Notes: generated from the sequence alone by a model not told the origin. A DNA stretch of 64,000 nucleotides from Hymenobacter glacieicola (GCF_014640315.1 NZ_BMGS01000010.1:158249-222248); one strand, 5' to 3'; shown: positions 8,741 through 17,709, counted from the stretch's first letter. Made by a program: numbers and translations.

Positions 8741-9879
8741 GCAGTAGGGGGGAAGAAGGGTGCGGAAAGCTGGCGGACGGGCAGGCCGTTTTCCAGCTGG
8801 CGCAGGGTGGTGGTAAGCGTTTCGGTATCCGTGGGGTCCAGGACCAGCAGGCGGCTAACCACGGCCGGGTAGCGCGTCCGGAGCAGGTCGGCTACCTGCT
8901 CGGTAGCGGCCAGCACCACGTCGGCCCGTCGCAACGTCAGGCGCTCCAGTTCCAGCGCCCAACCCCGGTCGGCGGGGGTCGCGCGCTCCTGGGCCAGGCT
9001 GTGCACGTGCAACACCAGGGGCCGGCCGGTTTGCTGGCGAATTTCCAGGGCCGCCAGCCAGGTAGGCCAGTCGGAGGCGTAAATCACGGAAAAGTTTTCC
9101 AGCAGGGCCCGGCGCGTGGCAAAACGGGCGTACTGAATCACCTGAAAATTAAAGTCGGCGGGGGCGGCCGAGTCGGAGCCTAGGGCGGCCAAGGCTTCCG
9201 GTAGTGAGGCCAGCTGCGGCAGGGCCAGAGTTGCCGGCTGCGCCGCTGCTTCGGGCACCAGATCATCGGCCGGTTGACTAAGGTCGGCAGCTTCGGCGCC
9301 GTCGGGCTCGGCGGCTTCGCCCGCAAAATCGTCTTGGTTTAGCAGCAGCTCTTCCTGCGAAAACTCGGATACTTCGGCGGAGGTAGGCGGGGTAGGCGTG
9401 CCAGAGGAAGCCGGGCTGTGCTGCTGCTGCGGATTGGGCTCAATGTCCGGCAGCACGGCAATGGTGGTGGAAGCCAAGGCTGCTGCCAGCGCCTGGGCAG
9501 TGGCCGGGGTGGCTCCCTGGTACGGCGCGGCGGGTGCCTGCCAAGAGCCATCGGCCGCGCCTAGAAAAGAGGTTGCCGCCCCCGGCGTTTCGCTGGTCCC
9601 GAGGTAGGGGGCGGCCGGCCGCTGCCAAGCACCGGGGCGCTGATCGGGCCGAGGGCGCGGGGCGCGGGCCTCGGCCTCCGTCAGGTTGGCCAGGCCCGTG
9701 ACGCGGGTGGCGGCGGGGGTAGCCAGCGGCGGGTGGGGCAGGCGGGGCAGCATCACCGAGAGCGGCAGGCGGGCCGAGAGCCCTTGCACGAGGGCCCGCA
9801 CACCGGCCGCGGGAAGCCCGTCCGCCGTGGGCGCCTCGTTCCAGCCAAGCAACAACACGGAAAATGGAGCAGAAATCAT
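8737..9879 (-). CDS. Truncated glycogen-synthase-like protein (GT4/GT5-like N-terminal lobe only)
   Basis: 380 residues from the ATG at 9879; an earlier in-frame ATG at 9921 adds 14 residues without family match. The start 'VLLLGWNEAP' and later 'LSVMLPRLPHP' resemble the first strands of GT-B glycogen synthases. After a disordered Pro/Ala/Thr-rich insert (about 65-195), the segment 'FSVIYASDWPTWLAALEI...TGRPLVLHVHSLAQER' and 'LERLTLRRADVVLAAT' matches the rest of the N-terminal lobe. The C-terminal donor-binding lobe is missing, and the usual H-x-x-D-W is changed to Y-A-S-D-W. It may be non-catalytic, perhaps a regulator or binding partner; that is inference. Its stop overlaps the YdeI-family start. 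Confidence 0.7.
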   Translation of the reverse strand: MISAPFSVLLLGWNEAPTADGLPAAGVRALVQGLSARLPLSVMLPRLPHPPLATPAATRVTGLANLTEAEARAPRPRPDQRPGAWQRPAAPYLGTSETPGAATSFLGAADGSWQAPAAPYQGATPATAQALAAALASTTIAVLPDIEPNPQQQHSPASSGTPTPPTSAEVSEFSQEELLLNQDDFAGEAAEPDGAEAADLSQPADDLVPEAAAQPATLALPQLASLPEALAALGSDSAAPADFNFQVIQYARFATRRALLENFSVIYASDWPTWLAALEIRQQTGRPLVLHVHSLAQERATPADRGWALELERLTLRRADVVLAATEQVADLLRTRYPAVVSRLLVLDPTDTETLTTTLRQLENGLPVRQLSAPFFPPTA

Positions 9880-9991
9880 AAGGCGGGTAAATGAGCAGCT
9901 GGCACGGATGAGGTATGGCAAGGTAGAGAAAAATGTGCCTGCTGCCGCTCCTATTGGCAGTTTCTCAAAAAGTAGCCCCTAAGCTGCTCCG

Positions 9992-10018
9992 TTGTAGGCC
10001 GAATCAGTTTTACCTTGC
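9992..10018 (+). promoter_or_regulatory. Candidate promoter of the GH31 gene
   Basis: TTG (9992-9994), 16 bases, then TACCTTGC (10011-10018), close to the Bacteroidota -33/-7 pattern TTG...TAnnTTTG. The spacing is a little short. It lies 80 bp before the chosen ATG. Confidence 0.4.
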
Positions 10019-10098
10019 GGGCTACTACAGGGCACTTCCGACTCAGCCGGAGTTTTTCTGCCTTCTTTACCTCTGACTACCCTCGACACCTCCCCGCA

Positions 10099-12531
10099 AT
10101 GGCCGACAATATCCAGGAAAACAACTACATGGTCAATGACCTGGCCGCCCAATCCAAACAGGAGTTCTACCCCGGCCGGGTAGTACAGGGCGAACGGCAG
10201 GGCACTGATTTTATCTTCCGCTGCGACAACGGCGTGCAGCTTAACCTTCAGGTAATCACCGACAAGGTGCTGCGCTTCCGCTACGCCACGGAGGCTGGCT
10301 TTGGGCCCGATTTCAGCTACGCCTTCCCCCAAGGCGTACCCGCCCGCCAGGATCTGGAGTTTCTGGAGTTTCGGGAGAAGCCCGACCACTACCGCATTAC
10401 CACCGACCGCCTCATTTGCGTCGTGGATAAGGAAAACCTGCGCACCCGGGTGCTCAACCGCTCCGGCCTGGTGCTAAGCGAGGACGAAAAGGGCTTTCAC
10501 TGGGAGTACGAGTACGAAACCGGCAACGACATCGTGAAGATGAGCAAGCTGGTGCAAAGCGGGGCCCACTACTACGGCCTCGGCGACAAGCCCGACAACA
10601 TGAACCTGCGCGGCAAGCAGTTCACCAACTGGGGCACCGACACCTACGGCTACCAGAAGGGCTCCGATCCGCTCTACAAAAACATTCCCTTTTTCCTGGG
10701 GCTGCACCAGAAAATTGCCCACGGCATCTTCTTCGACAACTCCTTTAAGGCCGGGTTCGATTTTGCCGCCGAGCGGGCCGACGTGTCCTCGTTCTGGGCC
10801 CAGGGCGGCGAGATGAACTACTACTTCATCTACGGCCCCAGCCTGCTGGAAGTAACCCAGGAGTACACCCGCCTGACCAGTCCGCCCGAGCTGCCCCCGC
10901 TCTGGGCCCTGGGCTACCACCAGTGCAAGTGGAGCTACTTTCCCGAAAGCAACGTGAAGGCCATTGCCCAGGGCTTCCGCGACCGGCAGATTCCCTGCGA
11001 CGCCCTGTACCTGGACATCGACTACATGGACGGCTACCGGTGCTTTACCTGGAGCCCCACCCACTTCCCGGAGCCCCAGCGCATGGTGCGGGAGCTGGCC
11101 GAAGACGGCTTCAAAACCATCGTCATTATTGACCCCGGCATCAAGATTGACCCCGACTATAGCGTGTACCAGGAGGGGCTGAAAAACGACTACTTCTGCC
11201 GCCGCGCCGACGGCCCCCTGATGAAAGGCTCCGTATGGCCCGGCCTCTGCAACTTCCCCGACTACACCCGCCCCGAGGTGCGCGAGTGGTGGGCCGGCCT
11301 GTTCAAGGGTCTGATTCAGGAAACCGGCGTGAAGGGCGTGTGGAACGACATGAACGAGCCGGCCGTGTTTGAGAAGGGCACTTTCCCGGATGACGTGCGC
11401 TTTGGCTACGAAGGCTACCCCGCCTCCCACCGCAAGGCCCACAACATCTACGGCATGCAAATGGCCCGCGCCACCAACGACGGCGTCAAGCAGTTTGCTT
11501 ACCCCAACCGGCCCTTTACCATCACGCGCAGCACCTACGCCGGCGGGCAGCGCTACTCCTCCGGCTGGACCGGCGACAACATTGCGTCCTGGGAGCACCT
11601 GTGGCTGGCTAATATTCAGTGCCAGCGCCTGAGCATTTCGGGCTTCTCGTTTGTGGGCTCCGATATTGGGGGCTTTATTGATACGCCCGACGGCGAGCTG
11701 TACGTGCGCTGGGTGGCGCTAGGGGCCTTTCATCCCTTCTTCCGCACCCACAGCTCCGGCGACCACGGCGACCAGGAGCCCTGGTCGTTTGGGGAAAACT
11801 TTGCCGAGCTGGCCAAGGGCTTCATCGAGCTGCGCTACCGCCTGCTGCCCTACATGTACACCACGTTCTGGCAGTACAACCAGCAGGGCACGCCCATGCT
11901 GCGCCCCCTGGCCTTCCTCGACCAGGCCGACACCGACACCTACCTGCGCATGGCTGAGTTCAGCCTCGGCGACCACCTGCTGGTGTGCCCCATCACCCAG
12001 CCCGGTGCCGATGGCCGCTGGATGTACTTGCCCCGCGGCAACTGGTTTTATTACTGGACCGACGAAGCCAAAACGGGCGGCGCCGAGGTGTGGGCCGCCG
12101 CCGACCTCACCCGCATTCCGCTCTTCATCAAGGCCGGTGCCGTGGTGCCCATGTACCCGCTGATGCAGTACGTCGGCGAGAAAACGGTGGAAGAAGTAAC
12201 CCTGCACGTGTACTACAAGCAGGGCTCGGAAACCAGCGTGTTGTACGAAGATGGGGGCGAAGGCTACGGCTACGAGCAAGGCCAGAGCACTACCCGCCGC
12301 TTCACCGTAACCGGCACCGAAACCGGCCTGTTGGTTCAGCAGCAGACGGAAGGCGACTTCCAACCCACCTGGACCACGTACCGCGTAGTGCTGCACGGAC
12401 TGCCCTTCGCCGCCGCCGCCCTGAGCACCGACGGCCAGCCCGCCGAAGCCACCGAAGTAACCACCGAAACCGGCCTGACCTTACCCGCAGTGGTAGTAGG
12501 CGCCGATTTCACGGAGCTGGTAATCGGGTAG
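10099..12531 (+). CDS. Glycoside hydrolase family 31 alpha-glucosidase
   Basis: 810 residues from the ATG at 10099, the normal GH31 length; the region upstream in frame to 10015 looks like leader. No signal peptide, so probably cytoplasmic. The nucleophile is D417 in 'WNDMNEP', the acid/base D493 in 'SGWTGDN'. 'GYHQCKWSYFPE' and 'DGYRCFTWSPTHFP' are family signatures, and an N-terminal galactose-mutarotase-like domain and C-terminal beta domains flank the barrel. It releases glucose from the non-reducing ends of alpha-glucans or oligosaccharides, fitting the glycogen island. It is divergent from the glycogen-synthase-like gene. Confidence 0.93.
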   Translation: MADNIQENNYMVNDLAAQSKQEFYPGRVVQGERQGTDFIFRCDNGVQLNLQVITDKVLRFRYATEAGFGPDFSYAFPQGVPARQDLEFLEFREKPDHYRITTDRLICVVDKENLRTRVLNRSGLVLSEDEKGFHWEYEYETGNDIVKMSKLVQSGAHYYGLGDKPDNMNLRGKQFTNWGTDTYGYQKGSDPLYKNIPFFLGLHQKIAHGIFFDNSFKAGFDFAAERADVSSFWAQGGEMNYYFIYGPSLLEVTQEYTRLTSPPELPPLWALGYHQCKWSYFPESNVKAIAQGFRDRQIPCDALYLDIDYMDGYRCFTWSPTHFPEPQRMVRELAEDGFKTIVIIDPGIKIDPDYSVYQEGLKNDYFCRRADGPLMKGSVWPGLCNFPDYTRPEVREWWAGLFKGLIQETGVKGVWNDMNEPAVFEKGTFPDDVRFGYEGYPASHRKAHNIYGMQMARATNDGVKQFAYPNRPFTITRSTYAGGQRYSSGWTGDNIASWEHLWLANIQCQRLSISGFSFVGSDIGGFIDTPDGELYVRWVALGAFHPFFRTHSSGDHGDQEPWSFGENFAELAKGFIELRYRLLPYMYTTFWQYNQQGTPMLRPLAFLDQADTDTYLRMAEFSLGDHLLVCPITQPGADGRWMYLPRGNWFYYWTDEAKTGGAEVWAAADLTRIPLFIKAGAVVPMYPLMQYVGEKTVEEVTLHVYYKQGSETSVLYEDGGEGYGYEQGQSTTRRFTVTGTETGLLVQQQTEGDFQPTWTTYRVVLHGLPFAAAALSTDGQPAEATEVTTETGLTLPAVVVGADFTELVIG

Positions 12532-12645
12532 GGAATGTACAACCACGTGATGCTAATTGTCTGGTGGAGCAGGCAGCTTGAAATCAGGTTATGGTCCGCA
12601 GTTGTTTCAGCTTTTTCCTAAGCACATAAAAGCTGCCCCTATAAT

Positions 12646-12729
12646 GTAACGCGAAGCTCCGCTTCGCGACCCGCTTGAACGGCCCTCGGGTGTTGCTCAG
12701 GTCGGTCGCGAAGTGGAGCTTCGCGTTAC
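12646..12729. repeat. Inverted repeat with 26-bp arms
   Basis: Arms at 12646-12671 and 12704-12729 are reverse complements with one mismatch (GTAACGCGAAGCTCCGCTTC... in the left arm). The left arm itself contains a short palindrome (GCGAAGC/GCTTCGC). It lies in a gene-free gap between convergent genes and has no T-run, so it looks like a dispersed repeat rather than a simple terminator. Confidence 0.75.
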
Positions 12730-12802
12730 GGCTATAGCATTCGTGTGAGCTGACTGAGTAAAACGACTTGGCGTCCAGCTCCTCTCTTCAGCGGAAGTGA
12801 GC

Positions 12803-13954
12803 CTACCCGATATTCTCCCTGATGTACGCATACACCTCCGGATTGCTAAGCAGGGTGCCGTGGTGCAGGCGCGGATACACGCGGGTAGTAATGAGCAAAT
12901 CAGGCGGTGCGGCCGGGTCCCGGAAGATGCGGCCGCGGGCACTGCCAGCTCCTACCAAACCGTCGCCAAAGTACTCGTGTAGGGCGGAGTCAACCGTTTT
13001 CAGCAGGGAGCCGACCAGCACGTGGTAGCGCACGCCGGGCAGGGGCGGCACCACCGTGCGGGGAGGAAACAGGTCGTCGGCGTGTGCATTCTGCCAGTCC
13101 TCATCGGTTAGGCGGGCAAAGCGCAGGTCCTTGATGCCGTTGCTGCGCTTGTCCAGTAGCCCGCTGATGGCCCGGGTGGGCCAGATGTTGATTTTCCGCA
13201 GAATCAGGGCCGTCAGGTGGCTGTTTTGCTCCAGGAAAGAGCCGTCGTTGGGCACACCCAGCAGAAACACGTCGCGCAGAGAAGGCAGCCAGCGTAAGGC
13301 CGGTTCGGGGGTGTTGTCGGCCGGACCAGAAGCTACGGGGGCTTCGGAAAATAACTGCTCCTGTGCGGCGTAGTAGCCCGCTGAGCGAATAACCAGGCCC
13401 CCCATGCTGTGGCCAACCAATACCAGCTCGCCAACCGCGGCGGGAAACGTCTGGACTAACTCGGTGAGAAGCTGGTGGAGGCGGCGGCCGTTTTCAGAAA
13501 TGTGCAGGCCGGAGTTGTAACGCACGTACAGGCAGTTTACGCCCAGCTCCCGCTGCAGACGGGGGCCAAAACGCACATCTTCCGGGCCGGCGCCGGTTTG
13601 CCAGATGATTTCGTCGCCCATCAGTCCGTGCAGGAAAACCACCGTTTTGCGAACCTGTCCCTCCGGGGGCGGTTGCAGCCGTAGCTCGGCCACGCTTACA
13701 TCAGCCTCGTAGCGACGGAAGCTCATCTGAATGGCCCGACGGTCGTGGCGGGCCGCCAGCTGGTCGCCGAACGCCCCGTTGAGCACCGGCAGCGTAAAAT
13801 GCAGGTTCTCCTGACCAATGCGGTAGAGCAGGCCCGCCCCGTTAAACGGAGCCCGCGCGGCACGGCCCACGGCCGCCGCCGCCCGCCGCCAGCGCGAGCC
13901 CGGCTTGTCGGCGGGGCCTTCGGGGAGTTCGGCTGGGTCCTCAGGTTCAGTCAT
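12803..13954 (-). CDS. Alpha/beta hydrolase, lipase or PGAP1-like
   Basis: 383 residues from the ATG at 13954, directly after a good -7 box; an upstream in-frame start at 14068 lies before that box and is rejected. 'TVVFLHGLMGD' (about 104-113) is the oxyanion strand and 'GHSMGG' (181-186) carries the nucleophile Ser183. The family includes esterases and lipases (DUF676/PGAP1-like). No signal peptide is seen. A His near the C-terminus ('YPRLHHGTLL') probably completes the triad. The substrate cannot be told from the sequence. Confidence 0.85.
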   Translation of the reverse strand: MTEPEDPAELPEGPADKPGSRWRRAAAAVGRAARAPFNGAGLLYRIGQENLHFTLPVLNGAFGDQLAARHDRRAIQMSFRRYEADVSVAELRLQPPPEGQVRKTVVFLHGLMGDEIIWQTGAGPEDVRFGPRLQRELGVNCLYVRYNSGLHISENGRRLHQLLTELVQTFPAAVGELVLVGHSMGGLVIRSAGYYAAQEQLFSEAPVASGPADNTPEPALRWLPSLRDVFLLGVPNDGSFLEQNSHLTALILRKINIWPTRAISGLLDKRSNGIKDLRFARLTDEDWQNAHADDLFPPRTVVPPLPGVRYHVLVGSLLKTVDSALHEYFGDGLVGAGSARGRIFRDPAAPPDLLITTRVYPRLHHGTLLSNPEVYAYIRENIG

Positions 13955-13959
13955 GGGGG

Positions 13960-13967
13960 CAAAGGTA
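13960..13967 (-). promoter_or_regulatory. -7 promoter box directly before an ATG
   Basis: TACCTTTG on the minus strand exactly fits TAnnTTTG and ends five bases before the ATG at 13954, which suggests a leaderless transcript. No TTG is found at the usual distance upstream. Confidence 0.5.
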
Positions 13968-14045
13968 GGCCGCCCCGAAAACGTGGGGCGCCGCGGGAAG
14001 GTGCAAAAGTTTGCCGGTCCTTGGCGAGGTAGGCGCTTCGGCCCA

Positions 14046-14082
14046 ATAAAAAGCCCCACCCGGCGCAAAGCCAGGGCGGGGC
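14046..14082 (-). terminator. Terminator of the T9SS cargo gene
   Basis: On the minus strand, CCCCGCCCTGGC pairs with GCCGGGTGGGG (one G-T or mismatch) and is followed by CTTTTTATT. It lies 25 bp after the stop of the gene at 14108-15040. Confidence 0.75.
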
Positions 14083-14107
14083 CGTATGCGTGCTAGGCCA
14101 AAATGTG

Positions 14108-15040
14108 CTACTGCACCACCAGTTTACGCGAAATCAGACCGTCGGGGGTTTCCAGCTGCAGCAGGTACACGCCGCTGCGCTGCTCCCGCAAATCAACCAG
14201 GCGGCCGCGCGCGGCGCTCAGTGGGGCCTTACCCTGGCGCAGCACCACGCGGCCCGTTGCGTCGGTAACCGTGAAGGGCGCCGTGGACAGGGCCGCATCC
14301 GTCAGAGAGGCCAGGGAGAACTCGCCGGTAGAACTGGGGTTGGGGTACACCTGCAGCGCCGCTTCGGTGACCGGGTTGCGGGTGGCCGTAATGCTGCCCG
14401 TGAACTGAATATCGTCAACGAGCAGGACGGTGCCCTCGTGCAGGTTCTCGGCAATACCAGAATCGATTTCTATCAGCATCGAGTCGGGCGAGACACCAAG
14501 CGGCGTGTACTCAAAGGGCTGACTTACCAACGTGTAGGTAGCTGTGGGCGCCAGAATCAAGTCGCTCTGGGCAATTAACTGGGTGGTGCCGTTGATGTTA
14601 CGGGTCAGCACAGCCCCGGCAAAGGCGGAATCGGCCCTGGCATCGGGGCCCGTGAGGCGGTACCAGAACTGCAGGCGGGCGGGCCGCGAGGTGTACGGCG
14701 TGCCCAGGCCCGTTGGGGAGCCCGTAACCAGCACCCCAGGCACGATCAACGGCCTGGTGTTGCCTATGTCAATGTTCGTTAGCTCGGCGGCAAACGGGCC
14801 CTGGCGCACCGTTGTAGATTTTTCGACAAAGCCAATATTAGGCAGTTCCTGCTGAACCAACGGTTCCAGAATGTCTTCGGTGGTAATCCAGCTCCGGGGC
14901 ACTTCCCGCTGCAAGGTGTTGCGGATTTCCCAGGTATCGAGGTTGCCGTTGGGAACCGGGGTGGGCGTTTGGGCCAGCGCTGCCGTGCTGGCGGCCAGCA
15001 CGCTTATTCCGGCCAAAAAAGAGCGTAGCAGATGGCGCAT
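14108..15040 (-). CDS. Secreted protein with T9SS sorting domain
   Basis: 310 residues from the ATG at 15040. A Sec signal peptide (LLRSFLAGISVLAASTAALAQ) ends near residue 24. The body starts 'PNGNLDTWEI', a pattern found in beta-sandwich, possibly carbohydrate-binding, domains of the PCMD type. The last 80 residues ('LQVYPNPSSTGEFSL' to 'SRKLVVQ') form a type A sorting signal for the type IX system. The binding target is unknown. An earlier in-frame ATG at 15094 would bury the signal peptide and is not used. Confidence 0.85.
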   Translation of the reverse strand: MRHLLRSFLAGISVLAASTAALAQTPTPVPNGNLDTWEIRNTLQREVPRSWITTEDILEPLVQQELPNIGFVEKSTTVRQGPFAAELTNIDIGNTRPLIVPGVLVTGSPTGLGTPYTSRPARLQFWYRLTGPDARADSAFAGAVLTRNINGTTQLIAQSDLILAPTATYTLVSQPFEYTPLGVSPDSMLIEIDSGIAENLHEGTVLLVDDIQFTGSITATRNPVTEAALQVYPNPSSTGEFSLASLTDAALSTAPFTVTDATGRVVLRQGKAPLSAARGRLVDLREQRSGVYLLQLETPDGLISRKLVVQ

Positions 15041-15133
15041 AACGTCAAAAAAAGAAGTGAGTGAAATGGAATGCAGGCAATTTAAAAGATTCAATAGGAT
15101 AGTAGCGGGCTGGGCTGGGCTAATTTCAAAACG

Positions 15134-15979
15134 CTACCCCACATTCTGCCGGGCAGAGGCGGGCGGGGCGGCGAGCAGACCCAGTAAACTGCCGGTGAGC
15201 AGACCGCCCACGTGGGCAGCATTATCGGTGGTATGAGCTTGCAGGCCGCCGGCTAAGCTGCTGGCCAGCAAATAGAACACGAACAACAACATGGTATAGC
15301 GCCCGGTCCGGGTAAAGGTTGCGGGCCGCCGCACCAGGGTAGCCAGCAGTAAGCCGTACCACCCGAAAATAGCGCCGGAGGCTCCCACCGAATTCAGGCC
15401 CTGGGTGTGCCAGTACCAGCTCAGCAAGCTACCGCCCACCCCGCTCAGCACATAGCCCACCAGCAGCCGCCGCCCACCCACGAAGCCCTCGGCCAGCAGC
15501 CCCAGAAACACCAGGGAAGCCATGTTCAGCACCAAGTGGGCCGCGCCGCCGTGCACGAAGCAGCTAGTGAGCAGGCGCCAGGGCTGGGTAGGCGTCAGGG
15601 GCGAAAAGTTGGAGCCCCACTGCACCAGGTCGGTGCCGGCTGGCTGCCAGGCATTCACGCCCGTGGCCACCATAGCCAGGTACACCAGCACGTTCAGCCA
15701 GAGCAGCAGGGGCGTTACCCGGTAGCCGGGCCGGGGCCAGCTCACACCCCGCAGGGCCCGCCAGGCCAGGGTACCCGCGCCAGGCTCGGGACCGGGCGCT
15801 TCAGTAGGGTGCGGCGCGGGGCCAGCGGGCAATTCGGCCGGAATCAGACCGCGCCGCTGCAGTTCGCGCACGGCGGCCTGGCCCACCGCCGCCGGGTACT
15901 GGTGGGCGTGCTGAGCCAGGTAAAGCAGCTCAGCATCCGTTTTCTGGGCAAATAGGGCGGCGGGGTCGGGGGCAGACAT
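15134..15979 (-). CDS. Rhomboid family intramembrane serine protease
   Basis: 281 residues from the ATG at 15979. Residues 10-44 are a soluble helical module shared with the next gene upstream. After a Pro-rich linker, six or so membrane segments follow from about residue 88. The rhomboid motif 'GASGAIFG' holds the nucleophile Ser201, 'HLVLNM' (148-153) the oxyanion Asn152, and 'AAHVGG' the catalytic His256. It cleaves membrane proteins within the bilayer; its substrate is not known. The neighbour at 16091-16939, which has one membrane segment and the same N-terminal module, is a candidate partner. Confidence 0.92.
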   Translation of the reverse strand: MSAPDPAALFAQKTDAELLYLAQHAHQYPAAVGQAAVRELQRRGLIPAELPAGPAPHPTEAPGPEPGAGTLAWRALRGVSWPRPGYRVTPLLLWLNVLVYLAMVATGVNAWQPAGTDLVQWGSNFSPLTPTQPWRLLTSCFVHGGAAHLVLNMASLVFLGLLAEGFVGGRRLLVGYVLSGVGGSLLSWYWHTQGLNSVGASGAIFGWYGLLLATLVRRPATFTRTGRYTMLLFVFYLLASSLAGGLQAHTTDNAAHVGGLLTGSLLGLLAAPPASARQNVG

Positions 15980-16090
15980 ACGCAGGAAATACAACGGGGG
16001 CGCCCCGGCTACGAAACGCCGGCGCGGCCCCGTGGGCGCGTCATAAACCCTGCCAGCCCCCGCCTACCTGACAGGATTGCGCTCCTCGGG

Positions 16091-16939
16091 CTACAGCTCC
16101 GTAATGTTGCCGCGCAGGGGCTGCTTGCGCTGGTAGTGGCCGCGCAGTTCCTCGGCCAGGCCGGTGGCTTCCTGGTGCAGCTTCTCCTCCTGCGGGTCCA
16201 TCAGCTGCATCTGGGCCTCGTAGCGCGACTTGAACACCTGCAGGGAGCTGCGGCGCAGCTTCAGGCCCTGTTGCATCAGGTTCAGGCGCTCTTCCATGGT
16301 GGCGGTTAGGTGCTGGTTGTAGGCCTTGGCCCGCATAAACCAGGCAATGCGCTCCTGGGTCAGGTCAACCTGGCCGGGAAATACGGCCGTTACGGCGCCG
16401 GTGCGGGCCTGGCTGGTGAGGTGGGCTGCCGCGTTTTCCGCCAGCCAGTAGCGCCGGGCCATGCGCAGGTAGCGGCCCGTGGCGGTGGTATCGGCGCGGT
16501 CGGCGGCCGGGAGCAGTCGGCGCAACTCGGCCACCTGGGCGGCGGTTTTGGCCTCGAAATCGGGCAGGCGTTCAGTTTTTACGGCTTCCAGCACAATGGG
16601 CTCGGCCTTTTTGGCGGCTACCGGGGCCGATGTGGCGGCGGGGGCGGTGGGGGAGTGCAGGCCCCACCAGCCCAACCCGAGCACCGCGGCGGCCAGCACC
16701 CCGGCCGGCCACCACCGGGCCATGCCGGCAGCTGCGGGCTCCGGCTCGTGGTAGACGGGTTCCGGCGTGGCGGCGGGCCCTGGGGCAGGGGTAGGGGGCA
16801 GGCTAGTCCCGCGGCGGCGCAGCTCGCGGCCAGCTTCGGCTACCACGGAAGGATGGTATAACTCCGGGTGCTGCACCAGAAAAAGCAGTTCCTCGGTTGG
16901 TTTTTGCAGGAAAGAGTCGGGAGCAGATGAGGCGGCCAT
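16091..16939 (-). CDS. Single-pass membrane protein with rhomboid-type N-terminal module
   Basis: 282 residues. Residues about 10-44 ('FLQKPTEELLFLVQHPELY...RELRRRG') match the start of the adjacent rhomboid protease at about 18 of 35 positions by eye. A Pro-rich linker, one membrane helix (about 75-97, 'WWPAGVLAAAVLGLGWWGL') and a helical, probably coiled-coil C-terminal domain follow. I do not recognise the C-terminal domain. On the minus strand TTTG (16980-16977) and TATCCGTT (16959-16952) 17 bases apart may form its promoter. The stop is 110 bp from the rhomboid start, in the same direction, so co-transcription is possible. Confidence 0.8.
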   Translation of the reverse strand: MAASSAPDSFLQKPTEELLFLVQHPELYHPSVVAEAGRELRRRGTSLPPTPAPGPAATPEPVYHEPEPAAAGMARWWPAGVLAAAVLGLGWWGLHSPTAPAATSAPVAAKKAEPIVLEAVKTERLPDFEAKTAAQVAELRRLLPAADRADTTATGRYLRMARRYWLAENAAAHLTSQARTGAVTAVFPGQVDLTQERIAWFMRAKAYNQHLTATMEERLNLMQQGLKLRRSSLQVFKSRYEAQMQLMDPQEEKLHQEATGLAEELRGHYQRKQPLRGNITEL

Positions 16940-17095
16940 GCCGAAGTAATAAACGGATACGGGTGTAAAATCTCCCCAAATTGGTAAAAAACACTCGGAC
17001 TACCTCGACCTGCTTCCCAACGCCGCCGCGGGGCTTGCGTATAGCCAAAGCCGGGCCCCACCCGCCCGTTTCTTTCACCGTTAAGCTCCTTGCTC

Positions 17096-17401
17096 ATGGA
17101 TACTCCTCGCGAAGAACCCCTGGACGCCAGCACCCTGCCAAACCGGCCCGATGCCCTCTCCGACGATACTCAGCCCGAAGGCCGCATCTTTCCTGGCAGC
17201 CACGACACCGGCCTTAACGCCGATGACAACTCTGGCAGCGGCGGCACCGAAGGCGGCCAGGCTATCAGCGGCGCCCGGGTACGCTCCGGTGCTCCCAACT
17301 ACGACGCGCCCGGCAATGCCCAGGACGGCGACGTAGGCGGTAACACAGCCAGCGCCGGTACCGGCGTATCGGGCGGCGAAACCGGTAAAGTAAACCTCTA
17401 A
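17096..17401 (+). CDS. Small disordered acidic protein
   Basis: 101 residues from the ATG at 17096, rich in Gly, Asp, Ser, Asn and Pro, with no predicted helix, membrane segment or signal. Gly-rich turns such as 'GSGGTEGGQ' and 'SGGETGKVNL' suggest an intrinsically disordered, perhaps stress-related protein. Family not recognised. It lies 28 bp before a second protein of the same style and both point the same way. Confidence 0.6.
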   Translation: MDTPREEPLDASTLPNRPDALSDDTQPEGRIFPGSHDTGLNADDNSGSGGTEGGQAISGARVRSGAPNYDAPGNAQDGDVGGNTASAGTGVSGGETGKVNL

Positions 17402-17429
17402 CCTTAGCTTCCACCCTACTTTTTCCATC

Positions 17430-17651
17430 ATGGCTAACGACCAAAACACGCCCCAGCCGGACCAGCAAGGCGGCAACTCCGCTACCCCTACTACCCCCAA
17501 GCAACCCGCTACTACCCAAGAAGAACTGTTGAACGACAGCGGCGCCGGTATCCGGGGCGGCTACGGCGACAGTGACCAGACCAATGGCCTGGAAGGTGGC
17601 GGCCAAACCAAGTCAGACCGCTCCGATATCCAGCAGTCGGCCCAGGAATAG
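17430..17651 (+). CDS. Small disordered Gln/Thr/Gly-rich protein
   Basis: 73 residues, low complexity, with 'TQEELLNDSGAGIRGGYGDSD' -type content in the middle and no globular features. It probably forms an operon with the gene at 17096-17401. Short disordered proteins of this kind are common beside stress genes in the Hymenobacteraceae, but no function can be assigned. Confidence 0.6.
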   Translation: MANDQNTPQPDQQGGNSATPTTPKQPATTQEELLNDSGAGIRGGYGDSDQTNGLEGGGQTKSDRSDIQQSAQE

Positions 17652-17709
17652 TCTGCGCCAGGCAGCGTCTGGAAAGCCGAAAGCTGCTGCTTGTCATTCC
17701 GAGTGAAAT

